The notes under the pieces are model-generated. The model ran no database searches, was not told the origin of the DNA, and saw only the letters and a program-made list of their open reading frames with translations. From Oceanobacillus polygoni (GTDB lineage Bacteria > Bacillota > Bacilli > Bacillales > Amphibacillaceae): a DNA stretch of 64,000 bases. Of the stretch, positions 9,384 to 17,263 are shown piece by piece. Every line of letters starts with the position of its first letter. The stretch's first letter is position 1. The stretch is from the NCBI RefSeq assembly GCF_008304605.1, contig NZ_PIJY01000021.1:1-64000 (forward strand), in the 5' to 3' direction. A program made the position numbers and the translations under genes.

Positions 9384-9395
9384 ACATGGAGGTAG
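9384..9395 (+). promoter_or_regulatory. CsrA-binding-like motif overlapping the hag ribosome binding site
   Basis: ACATGGAGG contains the hag Shine-Dalgarno and matches the A-C-A-N-G-G-A core. Its position corresponds to the known CsrA site that blocks hag translation in B. subtilis (established for that species, inferred here). Confidence 0.5.
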
Positions 9396-9401
9396 TAAAT
9401 T

Positions 9402-10972
9402 ATGATTATCAATCACAACATTTCTGCTCTTAATGCACATCGCCAATTAGGAGCAAACCAAAACGCAGTAGCAGGTTCATTGGAGAAACTTTCTTCAGGT
9501 TTACAAATCAACAAAGCTTCAGACGATGCAGCAGGTCTTGCAATCTCTGAAAAAATGCGTAACCAGATCCGTGGATTAGAACAAGCAGGTACGAACGCAC
9601 AGGATGGAATTTCTCTAATCCAAACTGCAGAAGGTGCATTAAATGAAACACATGCAATTTTACAACGTATGGCTGAATTGTACACTCAAGCAGCTAATGA
9701 AACATTAACAGCAGATGATAATGAAAAAATCCAAGCTGAAATTACTGCACTAACAGATCAAATTGATAGTATTGCTGACCAAACCCAATTTAATACGAAG
9801 AAATTATTGGATGGGTCAATTACTGAACCAATTGTATTGCAAGTAGGTGCAAATGCAACTGAAACTATTTCATTGACTTTGAGTGATAATACATCCGATA
9901 CTGGGCTAGGATTGGGCGCTTTAACAGATTTAGATGGAACAAACGCAACAGCTTCAGCTAACTTAACATTAGTTCAAGATGCAATAAACACAGTTTCTGA
10001 AAACCGTTCAAATCTTGGAGCAGTACAAAATCGTCTAGAGCACACTATTAACAACCTAGGTACATCTGCAGAAAACTTAACAGCTGCAGAATCACGTATC
10101 CGTGACGTTGATTATGACTTAGCTGCTTAATAGCAGGAATAGTCACAGTCGTCCTAACTGGGAACGGTTAGAGATTACTACTGGGTGAATTGCTGGAAAC
10201 CCCTTAGAGCTTGTCTTACCACTGCGCAACTGGAAACAGTAGACGTGAAGGTTCGAAAAAAGACAAGATTGGGCAATCAGCAGCCAAGCTCCTGTGAGGA
10301 AACTCTGGAGAAGGTTCAACGACTAGAATATACCACCTAACGCACATGCAATGGTGATGAAATTCGTAGGTGAAAGATGGAGCCGCAAACCCATCCGAAT
10401 CCGAAGTGCCCAGCCCCTACTAGAATTAGAGGGTGAAGATATAGTCTAGTCATTTGTTAAAGCAAATGTTCGCACGATGGCGAAAGAAATGATGGAGTTC
10501 ACTAAGAACAATATCCTTTCACAAGCGGCACAATCAATGTTAGCTCAATCTCAACAAATGCCTCAAGGAGTATTACAACTCTTACAGTAATTGTTGAGCA
10601 GGGCGTCTAATCTGGTAACGGATTAGAGGATAACTGGGTGAATTGCTGGAAGTTCCTAAAGTGTTTTGTACCACAACGTAGCTGGAAACGGCAGGCGTGA
10701 TGGTTTGAAAAACAAAACAATGCAACAATGGATAATCAGCAGCCAAGCGCCTACGGTGAAAACCTGGCGAAGGTTCAACGACTAGAATGCGCTGCCTAAC
10801 AGCTCAAGCTCATGGCAATGAGATTCGTAGGGTGATCAGAAGTTGATCATTCGAAGTGCCCAGCCCCTTAAGAATTTTAAGGGTGAAGATATAGTCTATT
10901 CTATGATCGAAAGACATAGTGGCGAAGCAAGCCAACCAAATGCCTCAAGGGGTATTACAGTTACTTCAGTAA
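9402..10972 (+). CDS. hag: Flagellin, gene split by two group I introns
   Basis: This is the flagellar filament protein. The N-terminal D0/D1 domain begins [17 protein letters not shown] and contains [20 protein letters not shown]. The central region is short, and C-terminal D1 runs to [10 protein letters not shown]. The open frame then ends early at 10128-10130, but the canonical C-terminus [19 protein letters not shown] resumes at 10477. Proposed exons are 9402-10112, 10477-10545 and 10928-10972, giving 274 residues ending [15 protein letters not shown]. If only the first intron is removed, the frame runs on to a stop at 10588-10590 and ends [15 protein letters not shown], also 274 residues. 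Exon ends obey the group I rule (U before the 5' site, G as last intron base). The exact 3' boundary of intron 2 is less certain. It lies downstream of csrA under a SigD-like promoter. Confidence 0.85.
10113..10476 (+). ncRNA. Group I intron 1 in hag (364 nt, no internal ORF)
   Basis: The catalytic core elements are visible: P (AATTGCTGGAAA, 10188-10199), Q (AATCAGCAGCC, 10275-10285), R (GTTCAACGACTAGA, 10314-10327) and S (AAGATATAGTC, 10436-10446). GACTA of R pairs with TAGTC of S to form P7. P2 is CTAAC/GTTAG just after 10153. For P1, exon GAU pairs with GUC (10148-10150), which puts a U-G wobble at the splice site; UGACU (10115-10119) pairs with AGUCA (10141-10145) inside. P9 is CATTTG/CAAATG, and the intron ends ...CACG before ATGGCG. 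There is no homing endonuclease frame. Group I introns in flagellin genes are known from Geobacillus; this copy was found from sequence alone. Confidence 0.88.
10546..10927 (+). ncRNA. Group I intron 2 in or after hag (core 10591-10927)
   Basis: This second, diverged copy has P (AATTGCTGGA, 10641-10650), Q (AATCAGCAGCC, 10734-10744), R (GTTCAACGACTAGA, 10773-10786) and S (AAGATATAGTC, 10886-10896). P2 is CTAATC/GGATTAG. A P1-like helix pairs CTCAACAA (10550-10557) with TTGTTGAG (10591-10598). Both introns have 8 bases between the P9 stem and the proposed 3' end. The U-G pair expected at the 5' site is not clear here, so the 5' boundary is provisional. The first 45 bases encode a duplicate flagellin C-terminus with its own stop. 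Alternatively this is a decayed tandem duplicate of intron plus exon that no longer splices. Confidence 0.7.
10546..10972 (+). repeat. Duplicated flagellin C-terminal segment flanking intron 2
   Basis: The 45 bases at 10546-10590 and at 10928-10972 both encode Q[17 protein letters not shown] and match at 35 of 45 positions (my count). Most differences are synonymous, which suggests both copies were kept under selection or come from two flagellin genes. Confidence 0.8.
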
Positions 10973-10987
10973 TATTGATATTGAAAG

Positions 10988-11017
10988 AGACTCTAGCTTC
11001 GGCTGGGGTCTTTTTTT
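10988..11017 (+). terminator. hag terminator with UUCG tetraloop
   Basis: AGACTCTAGC (10988-10997) pairs with GCTGGGGTCT (11002-11011) around a TTCG loop, followed by a T-run. It comes after the last flagellin exon, so the transcript is expected to include both introns. Confidence 0.92.
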
Positions 11018-11117
11018 ATAGTTAATAAAAAAGGGTGATTTAAAAGTTTATACTACTTAACGACTTTTATTCTGGAAATAAAATTTGATAAAAAATATTA
11101 ATTAAGAAGGTGATAGA

Positions 11118-12017
11118 ATGAGTCAGTGTTTTATTGAATTGCTAGCTATTCTGAATGAACTATGGATTTTTACAGTAAGCATATTTAATGAACATTTTAC
11201 TATAGGTAATATTGTTGGTTTATCCGCTGTTATTATTGCTATCAACACTTTAAATTTTAGTAAAAGGTCCTTTATAGTCAAAGATAGTTATGACCCTTTA
11301 TTAAAAAAGTTAAAAGAAAACAACAAAGTTGGATTGTATAATACTGATAGGTATGAAATTGATTTTATAACAGAATTTAAACAAAGTTATATTCATGCTG
11401 CATTCGGTAAAAAAGAACAAAACCTTATGAACGAAATAATTGAGAATGCTAATTTTATAAATCAGTTTAAAAACGTTGCAGACATAAGAGCCAAACAGGC
11501 GCTAGAAGAAATTTTATCAGCAGAACTTCCAAAATGGAAAAGTGATTCACTTGAATTTTTATATGTGGATGTAAAAGTTACAAAAGACCTTTTTTCTAAT
11601 ATTATAAACAAGAAAGCTTTAAAAGCTGCTTATTTTATGGGGGAAATAGAAATCGTATGTTGGATAGGTAGAAAATATGTAAATATACTAAATGAAGATA
11701 TTTATTACGATGAGTCTAAAGGGCTTACTTTAGATACATATTTGAGAGAAAATACCAAAAAATCAAATATATCTGAGGAAATGCATCAATTAGATGAAGT
11801 AACTTATTTTCTGGATTCATTGGAAGAAAAAATTAATGATAAATTCATTGAAAAGACAGAATTTAATATAGTTAAAAAGAAAGCAGATAGTTTAACGAAA
11901 GATATAAATAAATTAAGTTACATACTGAATGAAAGTGCAAAGGAATTAATTATCCCTTATTACAAAATAAAAAAAATTGGTAGTGCAATACTTTTTTGGA
12001 GAAGAAGTAATGATTAG
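11118..12017 (+). CDS. Unrecognised membrane-associated protein
   Basis: This is a 299-residue protein of unknown family. Two hydrophobic stretches occupy the N-terminus (about 5-22 and about 30-47, NIVGLSAVIIAINTL). The rest is predicted cytoplasmic, charged and mostly helical, with a coiled-coil-like tract at about 235-275. AAGAAGGTGATAG precedes the ATG at a good distance. It follows the hag terminator and is AT-richer than csrA-hag, so it is probably an independent, possibly acquired gene. I cannot assign a function. Confidence 0.6.
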   Translation: MSQCFIELLAILNELWIFTVSIFNEHFTIGNIVGLSAVIIAINTLNFSKRSFIVKDSYDPLLKKLKENNKVGLYNTDRYEIDFITEFKQSYIHAAFGKKEQNLMNEIIENANFINQFKNVADIRAKQALEEILSAELPKWKSDSLEFLYVDVKVTKDLFSNIINKKALKAAYFMGEIEIVCWIGRKYVNILNEDIYYDESKGLTLDTYLRENTKKSNISEEMHQLDEVTYFLDSLEEKINDKFIEKTEFNIVKKKADSLTKDINKLSYILNESAKELIIPYYKIKKIGSAILFWRRSND

Positions 12018-12170
12018 TATTTTACTGTTACCATTGGAAGGACAGAGGGACAGGCACACCTCGTCCATTCTTTCTAGGTCTTCGAATAGAGCGCAGCCAA
12101 TGCGTTAGAGAGCATTTAAATCCAAAAACTTAAAATAGGATTTATAATAAAAAAGGAGGTATTACGCCTT

Positions 12171-12734
12171 ATGGAATATTGTAATTATAAACTAGACGAA
12201 GCTAAATATTTTCTTGTACAAATGGAAAAGTTGCAACAGGTTGGGAATTTAACTGATTTTAGTTATAACTTAAATGCTTTTTTGACATCAACTAGAAGTA
12301 TTAGTGCATACTTAGGGGATAATATTAAAGAAATAGATGTTTTCCAATTAGTAAATAAAGATTATAAAATGAAATTCTTAAAAGAACAACGCAATTTTAC
12401 AGTTCACGAAAAATTATTAGAAACATCAGCAATGGTTAACGTTGATATTGAATCCTCAATAACTGTGAATGTTAAAGAAGAAATAAAAATTGAAACATAC
12501 GAAGAAAATACTGAAGGAAAAAAGGTTGAGATCACAACTGAAACAGAACCAGAATACAATAATATCTTTATTGATGATCAATTCAATAATGAAGATTACG
12601 TGAGGACAAGCCATCAGTTCTTTTTTGAAGAATGGGATAAGGGACCAGAGGATATTGTTTCTCTTTGTTTATACTCTATTGATTGGTTAGAGAAGATGAT
12701 TAGTAAATTAATTAATGAGGGATTATTAAAATAG
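12171..12734 (+). CDS. Hypothetical protein with HEPN-like R-x4-H motif
   Basis: This 187-residue protein is mainly helical at the N-terminus (about 1-85) and contains FLTSTRSISAYLG and FLKEQRNFTVHEK. The R-N-F-T-V-H hexapeptide fits the R-x4-6-H motif of HEPN domains, which include many RNases of defence and toxin systems. The middle (about 90-130) is acidic and beta-like. The C-terminal helix region has EWDKGPEDIVSLCLYSIDWL. An AAAGGAGG site lies just before the ATG. No antitoxin partner of the MNT type is adjacent. The HEPN assignment is inference from one motif and the fold pattern; activity is unknown. Confidence 0.5.
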   Translation: MEYCNYKLDEAKYFLVQMEKLQQVGNLTDFSYNLNAFLTSTRSISAYLGDNIKEIDVFQLVNKDYKMKFLKEQRNFTVHEKLLETSAMVNVDIESSITVNVKEEIKIETYEENTEGKKVEITTETEPEYNNIFIDDQFNNEDYVRTSHQFFFEEWDKGPEDIVSLCLYSIDWLEKMISKLINEGLLK

Positions 12735-12914
12735 AGCTACTTGATATTGGCAAGATAAGATATGAATCTTTTAAAGTATAGCCAGAACTTTAAAGGAGTG
12801 AAAATTTTAAAATAAATAGAACTTTGCCTTTTAGCTGAGGTATAATTTTTATATGGAAAATAATTTTGAATCAACCCAATTAGTAAATATATATTATATC
12901 CCTGAATCAATTAT

Positions 12915-12956
12915 AGCCCTAATTCCTATTGCTGGAATTAGGGCTTATTTTAATTT
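12915..12956 (+). terminator. Rho-independent terminator
   Basis: A 12-bp stem, AGCCCTAATTCC (12915-12926) with GGAATTAGGGCT (12934-12945), is followed by TATTTTAATTT. It sits just before the RadC-like gene and probably ends transcription from upstream. Confidence 0.85.
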
Positions 12957-12971
12957 GGGGAGGAAAAGTTA

Positions 12972-13424
12972 ATGAGAAAATATGAATCGAATGCGGAACA
13001 ACTGGAATTGTTACATGTGAGAGAGGAAGAAGAAAAGCGAATACCTGCAAAGCGTGTAGATATTGTTAGCCTAAGGTTAGTGAAGGAATCAAGTATGTTG
13101 TACAAGAATCGTTCTGTCAGTAGTCCAGAAGATGGGTATAAGTTGTTGAAGAAATTACTTGGTGAAGTAGACCGAGAGTATTTTATTGTGGTCTGCTTAG
13201 ACACAAAGAATCAGCCGACAGCCATTAACATCTGTTACATTGGTAGTTTGAATGCAAGTCTTGTTCATTCAAGAGAAGTGATGAAACCAGCTATTCTATC
13301 TAATGCTGCTTCTATTTTAATCGGGCATAATCATCCTTCGGGGCAGCCCGAACCAAGTCAAGAAGATATTCATGTTACACGAATATTGAAAGAAGCTGGG
13401 AATATGATGGGTATCATGATTTGA
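12972..13424 (+). pseudogene. RadC-family JAB-domain protein, C-terminally truncated
   Basis: This 150-residue frame belongs to the RadC/JAMM family associated with mobile elements and phage. The metalloprotease-like motif is intact: ILIGHNHPSGQPEPSQED (about 116-133), with H-x-H and the downstream D. Normal members continue past KEAGNMMGI with a further 20-25 residues (typically ..LDHIIIG...), but here the frame stops after GIMI, so the last strand and helix are missing. The N-terminus has a good site (GGGGAGGAAAAG). Function in the intact family is not settled. Confidence 0.65.
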
Positions 13425-13509
13425 ACTGTATTATTTGTATTATATTTTTATCAAGAATACATCCTCTGCATTCAGTCGATAATGATAAAAACCTTTGGGA
13501 GTGATGATA

Positions 13510-13914
13510 GTGTTTCTAGTAGTCTTATGGATGGTATTCATACTCATAGAAACTTGTACGAATGATGTTCACGCATTTATTCATGAATTCAGTGTATCCT
13601 TTACATTCCAGCCAAAACCAGTTTGGCAAGATTTCACTTTATTTTATCCAATCGAGCAGATTAGTGAGTTTGAAGTGGTTGCACATTTCCTTTTGTTTTT
13701 TGGATTAACCTTGTTACTTGCAGATATAAATGTTCGATTACGAACGACAATCTTAATTTCGGTATCGTACGCTATCCTAACAGAATTTCTTCAAATGTAT
13801 TTTAATAGAGGTGCTGAATTGTATGATATCATGGCCAATATTATGGGAATTATGGTTGCTGTTTGTATTATTGGGGTTTATAGAGTTGTTAGTAGGCATG
13901 GAGAGGTTACGTAA
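13510..13914 (+). CDS. VanZ-like membrane protein
   Basis: This protein of about 134 residues has four hydrophobic segments and the VanZ-like pattern: FEVVAHFLLFFGLTLLLAD, then TEFLQMYFNRGAELYDIMAN. VanZ itself confers low-level teicoplanin resistance, but most family members are uncharacterised. I place the start at GTG 13510, with GGGAGTGA 5-7 bases upstream; TTG, GTG and ATG codons at 13495-13504 lie within or before that site. A decayed copy of its 3' half occurs at 30936-31089. Confidence 0.65.
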   Translation: MFLVVLWMVFILIETCTNDVHAFIHEFSVSFTFQPKPVWQDFTLFYPIEQISEFEVVAHFLLFFGLTLLLADINVRLRTTILISVSYAILTEFLQMYFNRGAELYDIMANIMGIMVAVCIIGVYRVVSRHGEVT

Positions 13915-14074
13915 AAAACGAGAAACCTAGTTATGGATTGATCGCTGGCTATCGACCTGAAACTAAAATAGAAACTGATAATAATTTTTCACAAGTTGCT
14001 ATTTTAGCTTGTCCACTTGATTCGTTGTGATATAGTTTTATTTATACATGACATACATAAAGGGGACTCGTACA

Positions 14075-14937
14075 ATGGAGGATTATGATTGGCTAATACT
14101 TCAGCTGCTTTATAAACATAAAAACATTACAAAAACAGCCCAGGAATTATTCACCTCTCAGCCTTCTATCACGAAACGTCTTCGTAAAATGGAAGCTGAG
14201 TATGCTGTTACCATTGTGAAAAGGGAGAGAAGGGGTATTCATTTCACTCCTCAGGGGGAATTTTTGGCCAAGTCAGCAGATTATGTCCTTTCAGACCTTC
14301 GTAGAATCAAAGAGAAAGTTCAAAATATGGATAATCAAGTTGCAGGAACTTTAAGAATAGGTATATCTAATTACTCTACGAAACAAAAGCTTCCAGGTAT
14401 TCTGAAAATGTTTAAAGTGAAAAATCCAAATGTGGAATTTCAAGTAATTCCTGGGAGTTCACGGGAAATTTACGATTTGGTTTATTGCAAGGAGGTCCAT
14501 GTAGGATTTCTTCGTGGAAATTATAATTGGTCTGGACAAAGCCATTTGTTATTTGAAGAGCCTTTATGTATCGCTTCCGTTGACAATATTAACCTGGAAG
14601 ATTCCCGGAATTGCCGCGGATAAATTATCATACGGAACACGGAGTTAAAACCATACTAGACAACTGGTGGATGGAAAACTACTCCCGACCGCCGCATATT
14701 GGGATAAGAGTAGATAATGTAGATACGTGCAGGGAAATGATCATCAATGGTTTGGGCTATGCAATATTACCGAAGTTAATATTAGAACACGATGAACAAG
14801 TGAAAAAAATAGACATCAGAGATAAACAGGGCAAGCAGATTTTAAGACAAACATGGATGTACTATCATAATGAAACGCTCGAACTGAATACGGTAAACGC
14901 CTTTGTCAACTTTATTAAAAAGTTAGACCTGGAATAA
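14075..14937 (+). pseudogene. LysR-family regulator with a frameshift
   Basis: The first frame (14075-14623) encodes the winged helix-turn-helix (ITKTAQELFTSQPSITKRLR, about 20-39) and the start of the effector domain. The second (from about 14599 to 14937) carries the rest (PRINYHTEHGVKTILDNWW ... NGLGYAILPKLIL). A single-base deletion near 14598-14604 explains the break: the first frame reads ...NLED then SRNCRG-stop, and the second reads ...FPELPRINYH. Joined, the protein would be about 287 residues, normal for LysR. It may be inactive, or a sequencing error may be present. Confidence 0.8.
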
Positions 14938-14939
14938 TG

Positions 14940-14971
14940 GAACCAAAAGAGAAATGTTTGGTTCTTTTTTT
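14940..14971 (+). terminator. Terminator after the LysR pseudogene
   Basis: GAACCAAA (14940-14947) pairs with TTTGGTTC (14957-14964), followed by seven T. Confidence 0.88.
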
Positions 14972-15140
14972 ATGTCCTTTATTTTAGATATTCCCAACAG
15001 TTATAGTTATCCATTCTAAATGGATATTTTTTTTATATCTAAAGACGAACTATAATTGAACCATGAAGAATTTATTTACAACTGGGTTAACCCTTTAAGT
15101 TATTTTCTAAGACAGACTATTCGAGGCTAATCTTTACACC

Positions 15141-15162
15141 TTAATGGAAGCGCTTCCGTTAA
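15141..15162. promoter_or_regulatory. Perfect-core palindromic operator
   Basis: TTAATGGAAGCGCTTCCGTTAA is a near-perfect 22-base palindrome with the core GGAAGCGCTTCC. It resembles LacI/GntR-type or cre-like operators. It lies in the 528-base leader region before the M24-fold gene, so it may control that gene. Confidence 0.5.
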
Positions 15163-15408
15163 GGAGAGAGGATGGACGGTTTAGTAAAGTAAGGGAAATA
15201 ATATCACTCATTCTTTAAGATTTGCTTCGAAAATTGGCGTCAAGTAAGTACGTATCTAATAATAAGAGTCCATCTTGAGGGGAGGTTTACGAAAGGAGAC
15301 TAAATGATACGATCTCATTCTATTAACTTTTACTTATTTCTCTAAAGTATGAAAGGACAAAAGTTTATTTAAAAATTGTTAGTAGATCTAAATAAATTTC
15401 CAATGTAG

Positions 15409-15424
15409 ATAAAGCGCTTGAAAG
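15409..15424 (+). promoter_or_regulatory. Putative cre (CcpA) site
   Basis: ATAAAGCGCTTGAAAG is close to the catabolite-responsive element consensus (T-G-W-A-A-N-C-G-N-T-N-W-C-A family) and lies about 75 bases before the start at 15500. Carbon catabolite control of the catabolic gene is plausible. Confidence 0.4.
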
Positions 15425-15499
15425 TAATATTGCACCGTTTGTATTTAAAATGATGAATAAAAAATAATTATATCTTTAGTGAAGGAGTTGTCACGAATA

Positions 15500-16894
15500 A
15501 TGTCATCCGTAAATTACGAAAAGTTATTGAAGGATTTTGAACCAGGATTTGAATTTGTAGCCCCAAAGGCTATACCGCATGAGGAATTTCACGATAGGAT
15601 TGAGCGCTTGCGCCAATCAGCAGCAGAACGAGGACACGATGTTCTTCTTATACATGCAGACGGTGTTAAAACGTTTAAAACTACAAATATGTTTTTAAGA
15701 TATGCGTGTGATTGGGCACGTGAGGGCGTATTAATCATACCTACGGATAGCAGTAAAGAAATTCACTTAGTTTCTTTCTTTACCCAATCTGTGATTATTC
15801 CACCTCCTGGTGAGCCGATTGGGGTTGAAAAGCTATGGCAAGTTGGAGCGCTAGGTGAGGAATACTCAGGACGTTCGGGTACGTCTGAAGCTCAACTGAT
15901 TGAAGCTGTAGCTAAAATTTTAACAGATTTAGGTTATAGCTCGACAAGCATTGGGTTGATTGGTGATAATTCGTCCACGAAGTATTGGGAAGGGCTTAGA
16001 GCGAAACTACCAAAATTAAAAACAATCAATGAGACTCAGATAATAATAGATATGCAGACAATCCGATCGAAAAACGAACAGGCTCAGATTAGGGCTTCTG
16101 CTCAGCTTATGGACATTGGATTCCAGGCTGCGTGTCATGTAACAAAGCCGATGGTAACGGATTTTGAAATTTATGCTGCTTTTACATTTGCGCAGATGGC
16201 TCGTGGTGGCGAAAGTGGGGATGGTTATCAAATTGGAATTAATCGATTTGGTACTCACTGCGGGAAGCCTTATGGCCATAAGGTGGATTCTGGTGATCTC
16301 ATCAACTTATATATGTCTGCTTTGCCATATAATGGATACACAGCTCAAGCTGCTCGAATGATTGCTGTTGGCGATATTACTACGAAACAAGAAGAAACGC
16401 TTGAAGTATGTACGGAGGCGGTTCGCCGAGCAGAAGCTAAGATGCGTCCTGGTGCACGTTTTTGTGATCTTCATGAAGCTGCATTTTCCGTGTACGTGGA
16501 GCATGGGTATCTCAAAGATGACCTAACAGCTACAATGCCTTATAACTGGGCTCCAAATGATGATTTATCGGCTAGAGAAATTCCGATAGAATATGTTCGA
16601 GAAGTGGATTATGAAATTAAGGGGAGAAAACTTAATCACGTTTATCCGGCAGTAGCTGGACCGCATAATCCAAATTTGGGACATTCTGTGGGTATGTCTG
16701 GTAATCCCAAATTCAACATCACATCCCACAATACAGATATTATGGATCCTGGAATGGTCTTTGTATTGCATGCTCAATGGCTCGATCCATTGAATTCGGG
16801 GGCTAATATAGGTAATTGTTATCTAATTACAGAGGATGGATTCGAGAACCTTAATTGTCATACAGCACTTGAAACAGTTCGAATTAAAGACTAA
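15500..16894 (+). CDS. M24-fold hydrolase without metal ligands (creatinase/prolidase superfamily)
   Basis: This 464-residue protein has an N-terminal creatinase-like domain (about 20-190) and a C-terminal pita-bread domain (about 200-460). Aligned by eye with aminopeptidase P, four of the five metal ligands are replaced. The first Asp is Tyr in GDLINLYMSA, the second Asp is Gln in YNGYTAQAARM, the Glu of the E-P-G motif is His in GMVFVLHAQW, and the last Glu is Gly in GANIGNCYLITEDG. The histidine in GHSVGMSG remains. Metal-free catalysis is known for creatinase in this fold, so a C-N hydrolase of a guanidino or related compound is a reasonable guess. It sits upstream of a GltS-type carrier, with a ureohydrolase further on. 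ATG 15500 is chosen by spacing from GAAGGAG. Confidence 0.7.
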   Translation: MSSVNYEKLLKDFEPGFEFVAPKAIPHEEFHDRIERLRQSAAERGHDVLLIHADGVKTFKTTNMFLRYACDWAREGVLIIPTDSSKEIHLVSFFTQSVIIPPPGEPIGVEKLWQVGALGEEYSGRSGTSEAQLIEAVAKILTDLGYSSTSIGLIGDNSSTKYWEGLRAKLPKLKTINETQIIIDMQTIRSKNEQAQIRASAQLMDIGFQAACHVTKPMVTDFEIYAAFTFAQMARGGESGDGYQIGINRFGTHCGKPYGHKVDSGDLINLYMSALPYNGYTAQAARMIAVGDITTKQEETLEVCTEAVRRAEAKMRPGARFCDLHEAAFSVYVEHGYLKDDLTATMPYNWAPNDDLSAREIPIEYVREVDYEIKGRKLNHVYPAVAGPHNPNLGHSVGMSGNPKFNITSHNTDIMDPGMVFVLHAQWLDPLNSGANIGNCYLITEDGFENLNCHTALETVRIKD

Positions 16895-17263
16895 GTTGAG
16901 AAGTGCTTTTGACAAATGTATAATTACTTATTTAACTCACAACTGGAAAATTGTAAAAAGAGAAAATTCAACGATATCTATGCAATGCTAGCGGTGTAGA
17001 TATAGATACCTGTATGCCTATAAAACTGCTTTTTCTAAGGGGAATAATGCCAAACGATCTGCCTAAATGATAAATCAATAATACTTCTTTATTTGTGTAA
17101 GATGTGCATCGTTGCTTGGTGTTATTCTAAAGCTTCCTTGTGTTTAATTTCAGAATATTTTATATAAAATAAAGGGATTAAATCTACTTCTTATATGATA
17201 GAAAGTAAAGCTACTGAAATCAAATCATGTTGAATTTCAATTCATTGAAAAGGGTGGGTGTTT
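16895..17263. other. Intergenic region, nothing identified
   Basis: This 369-base stretch lies between the M24-fold gene and the carrier gene. No clear terminator, promoter pair or small gene was found. Confidence 0.4.

Larger units (their letters stand above)
14972..15499. other. Long upstream region of the M24-fold gene
   Basis: Apart from the palindrome at 15141 and the cre-like site at 15409, I see a ribosome-binding-site-like GGAGG/AAAGGAGA pair at 15281-15299 followed by a 13-codon frame (15304-15345). That frame could be a leader peptide or noise. Confidence 0.3.

Noticed and set aside
10843-11025. 60-codon frame through intron 2 and the hag end
   Set aside because: It is read through structured intron RNA in the wrong frame relative to the flagellin exon.
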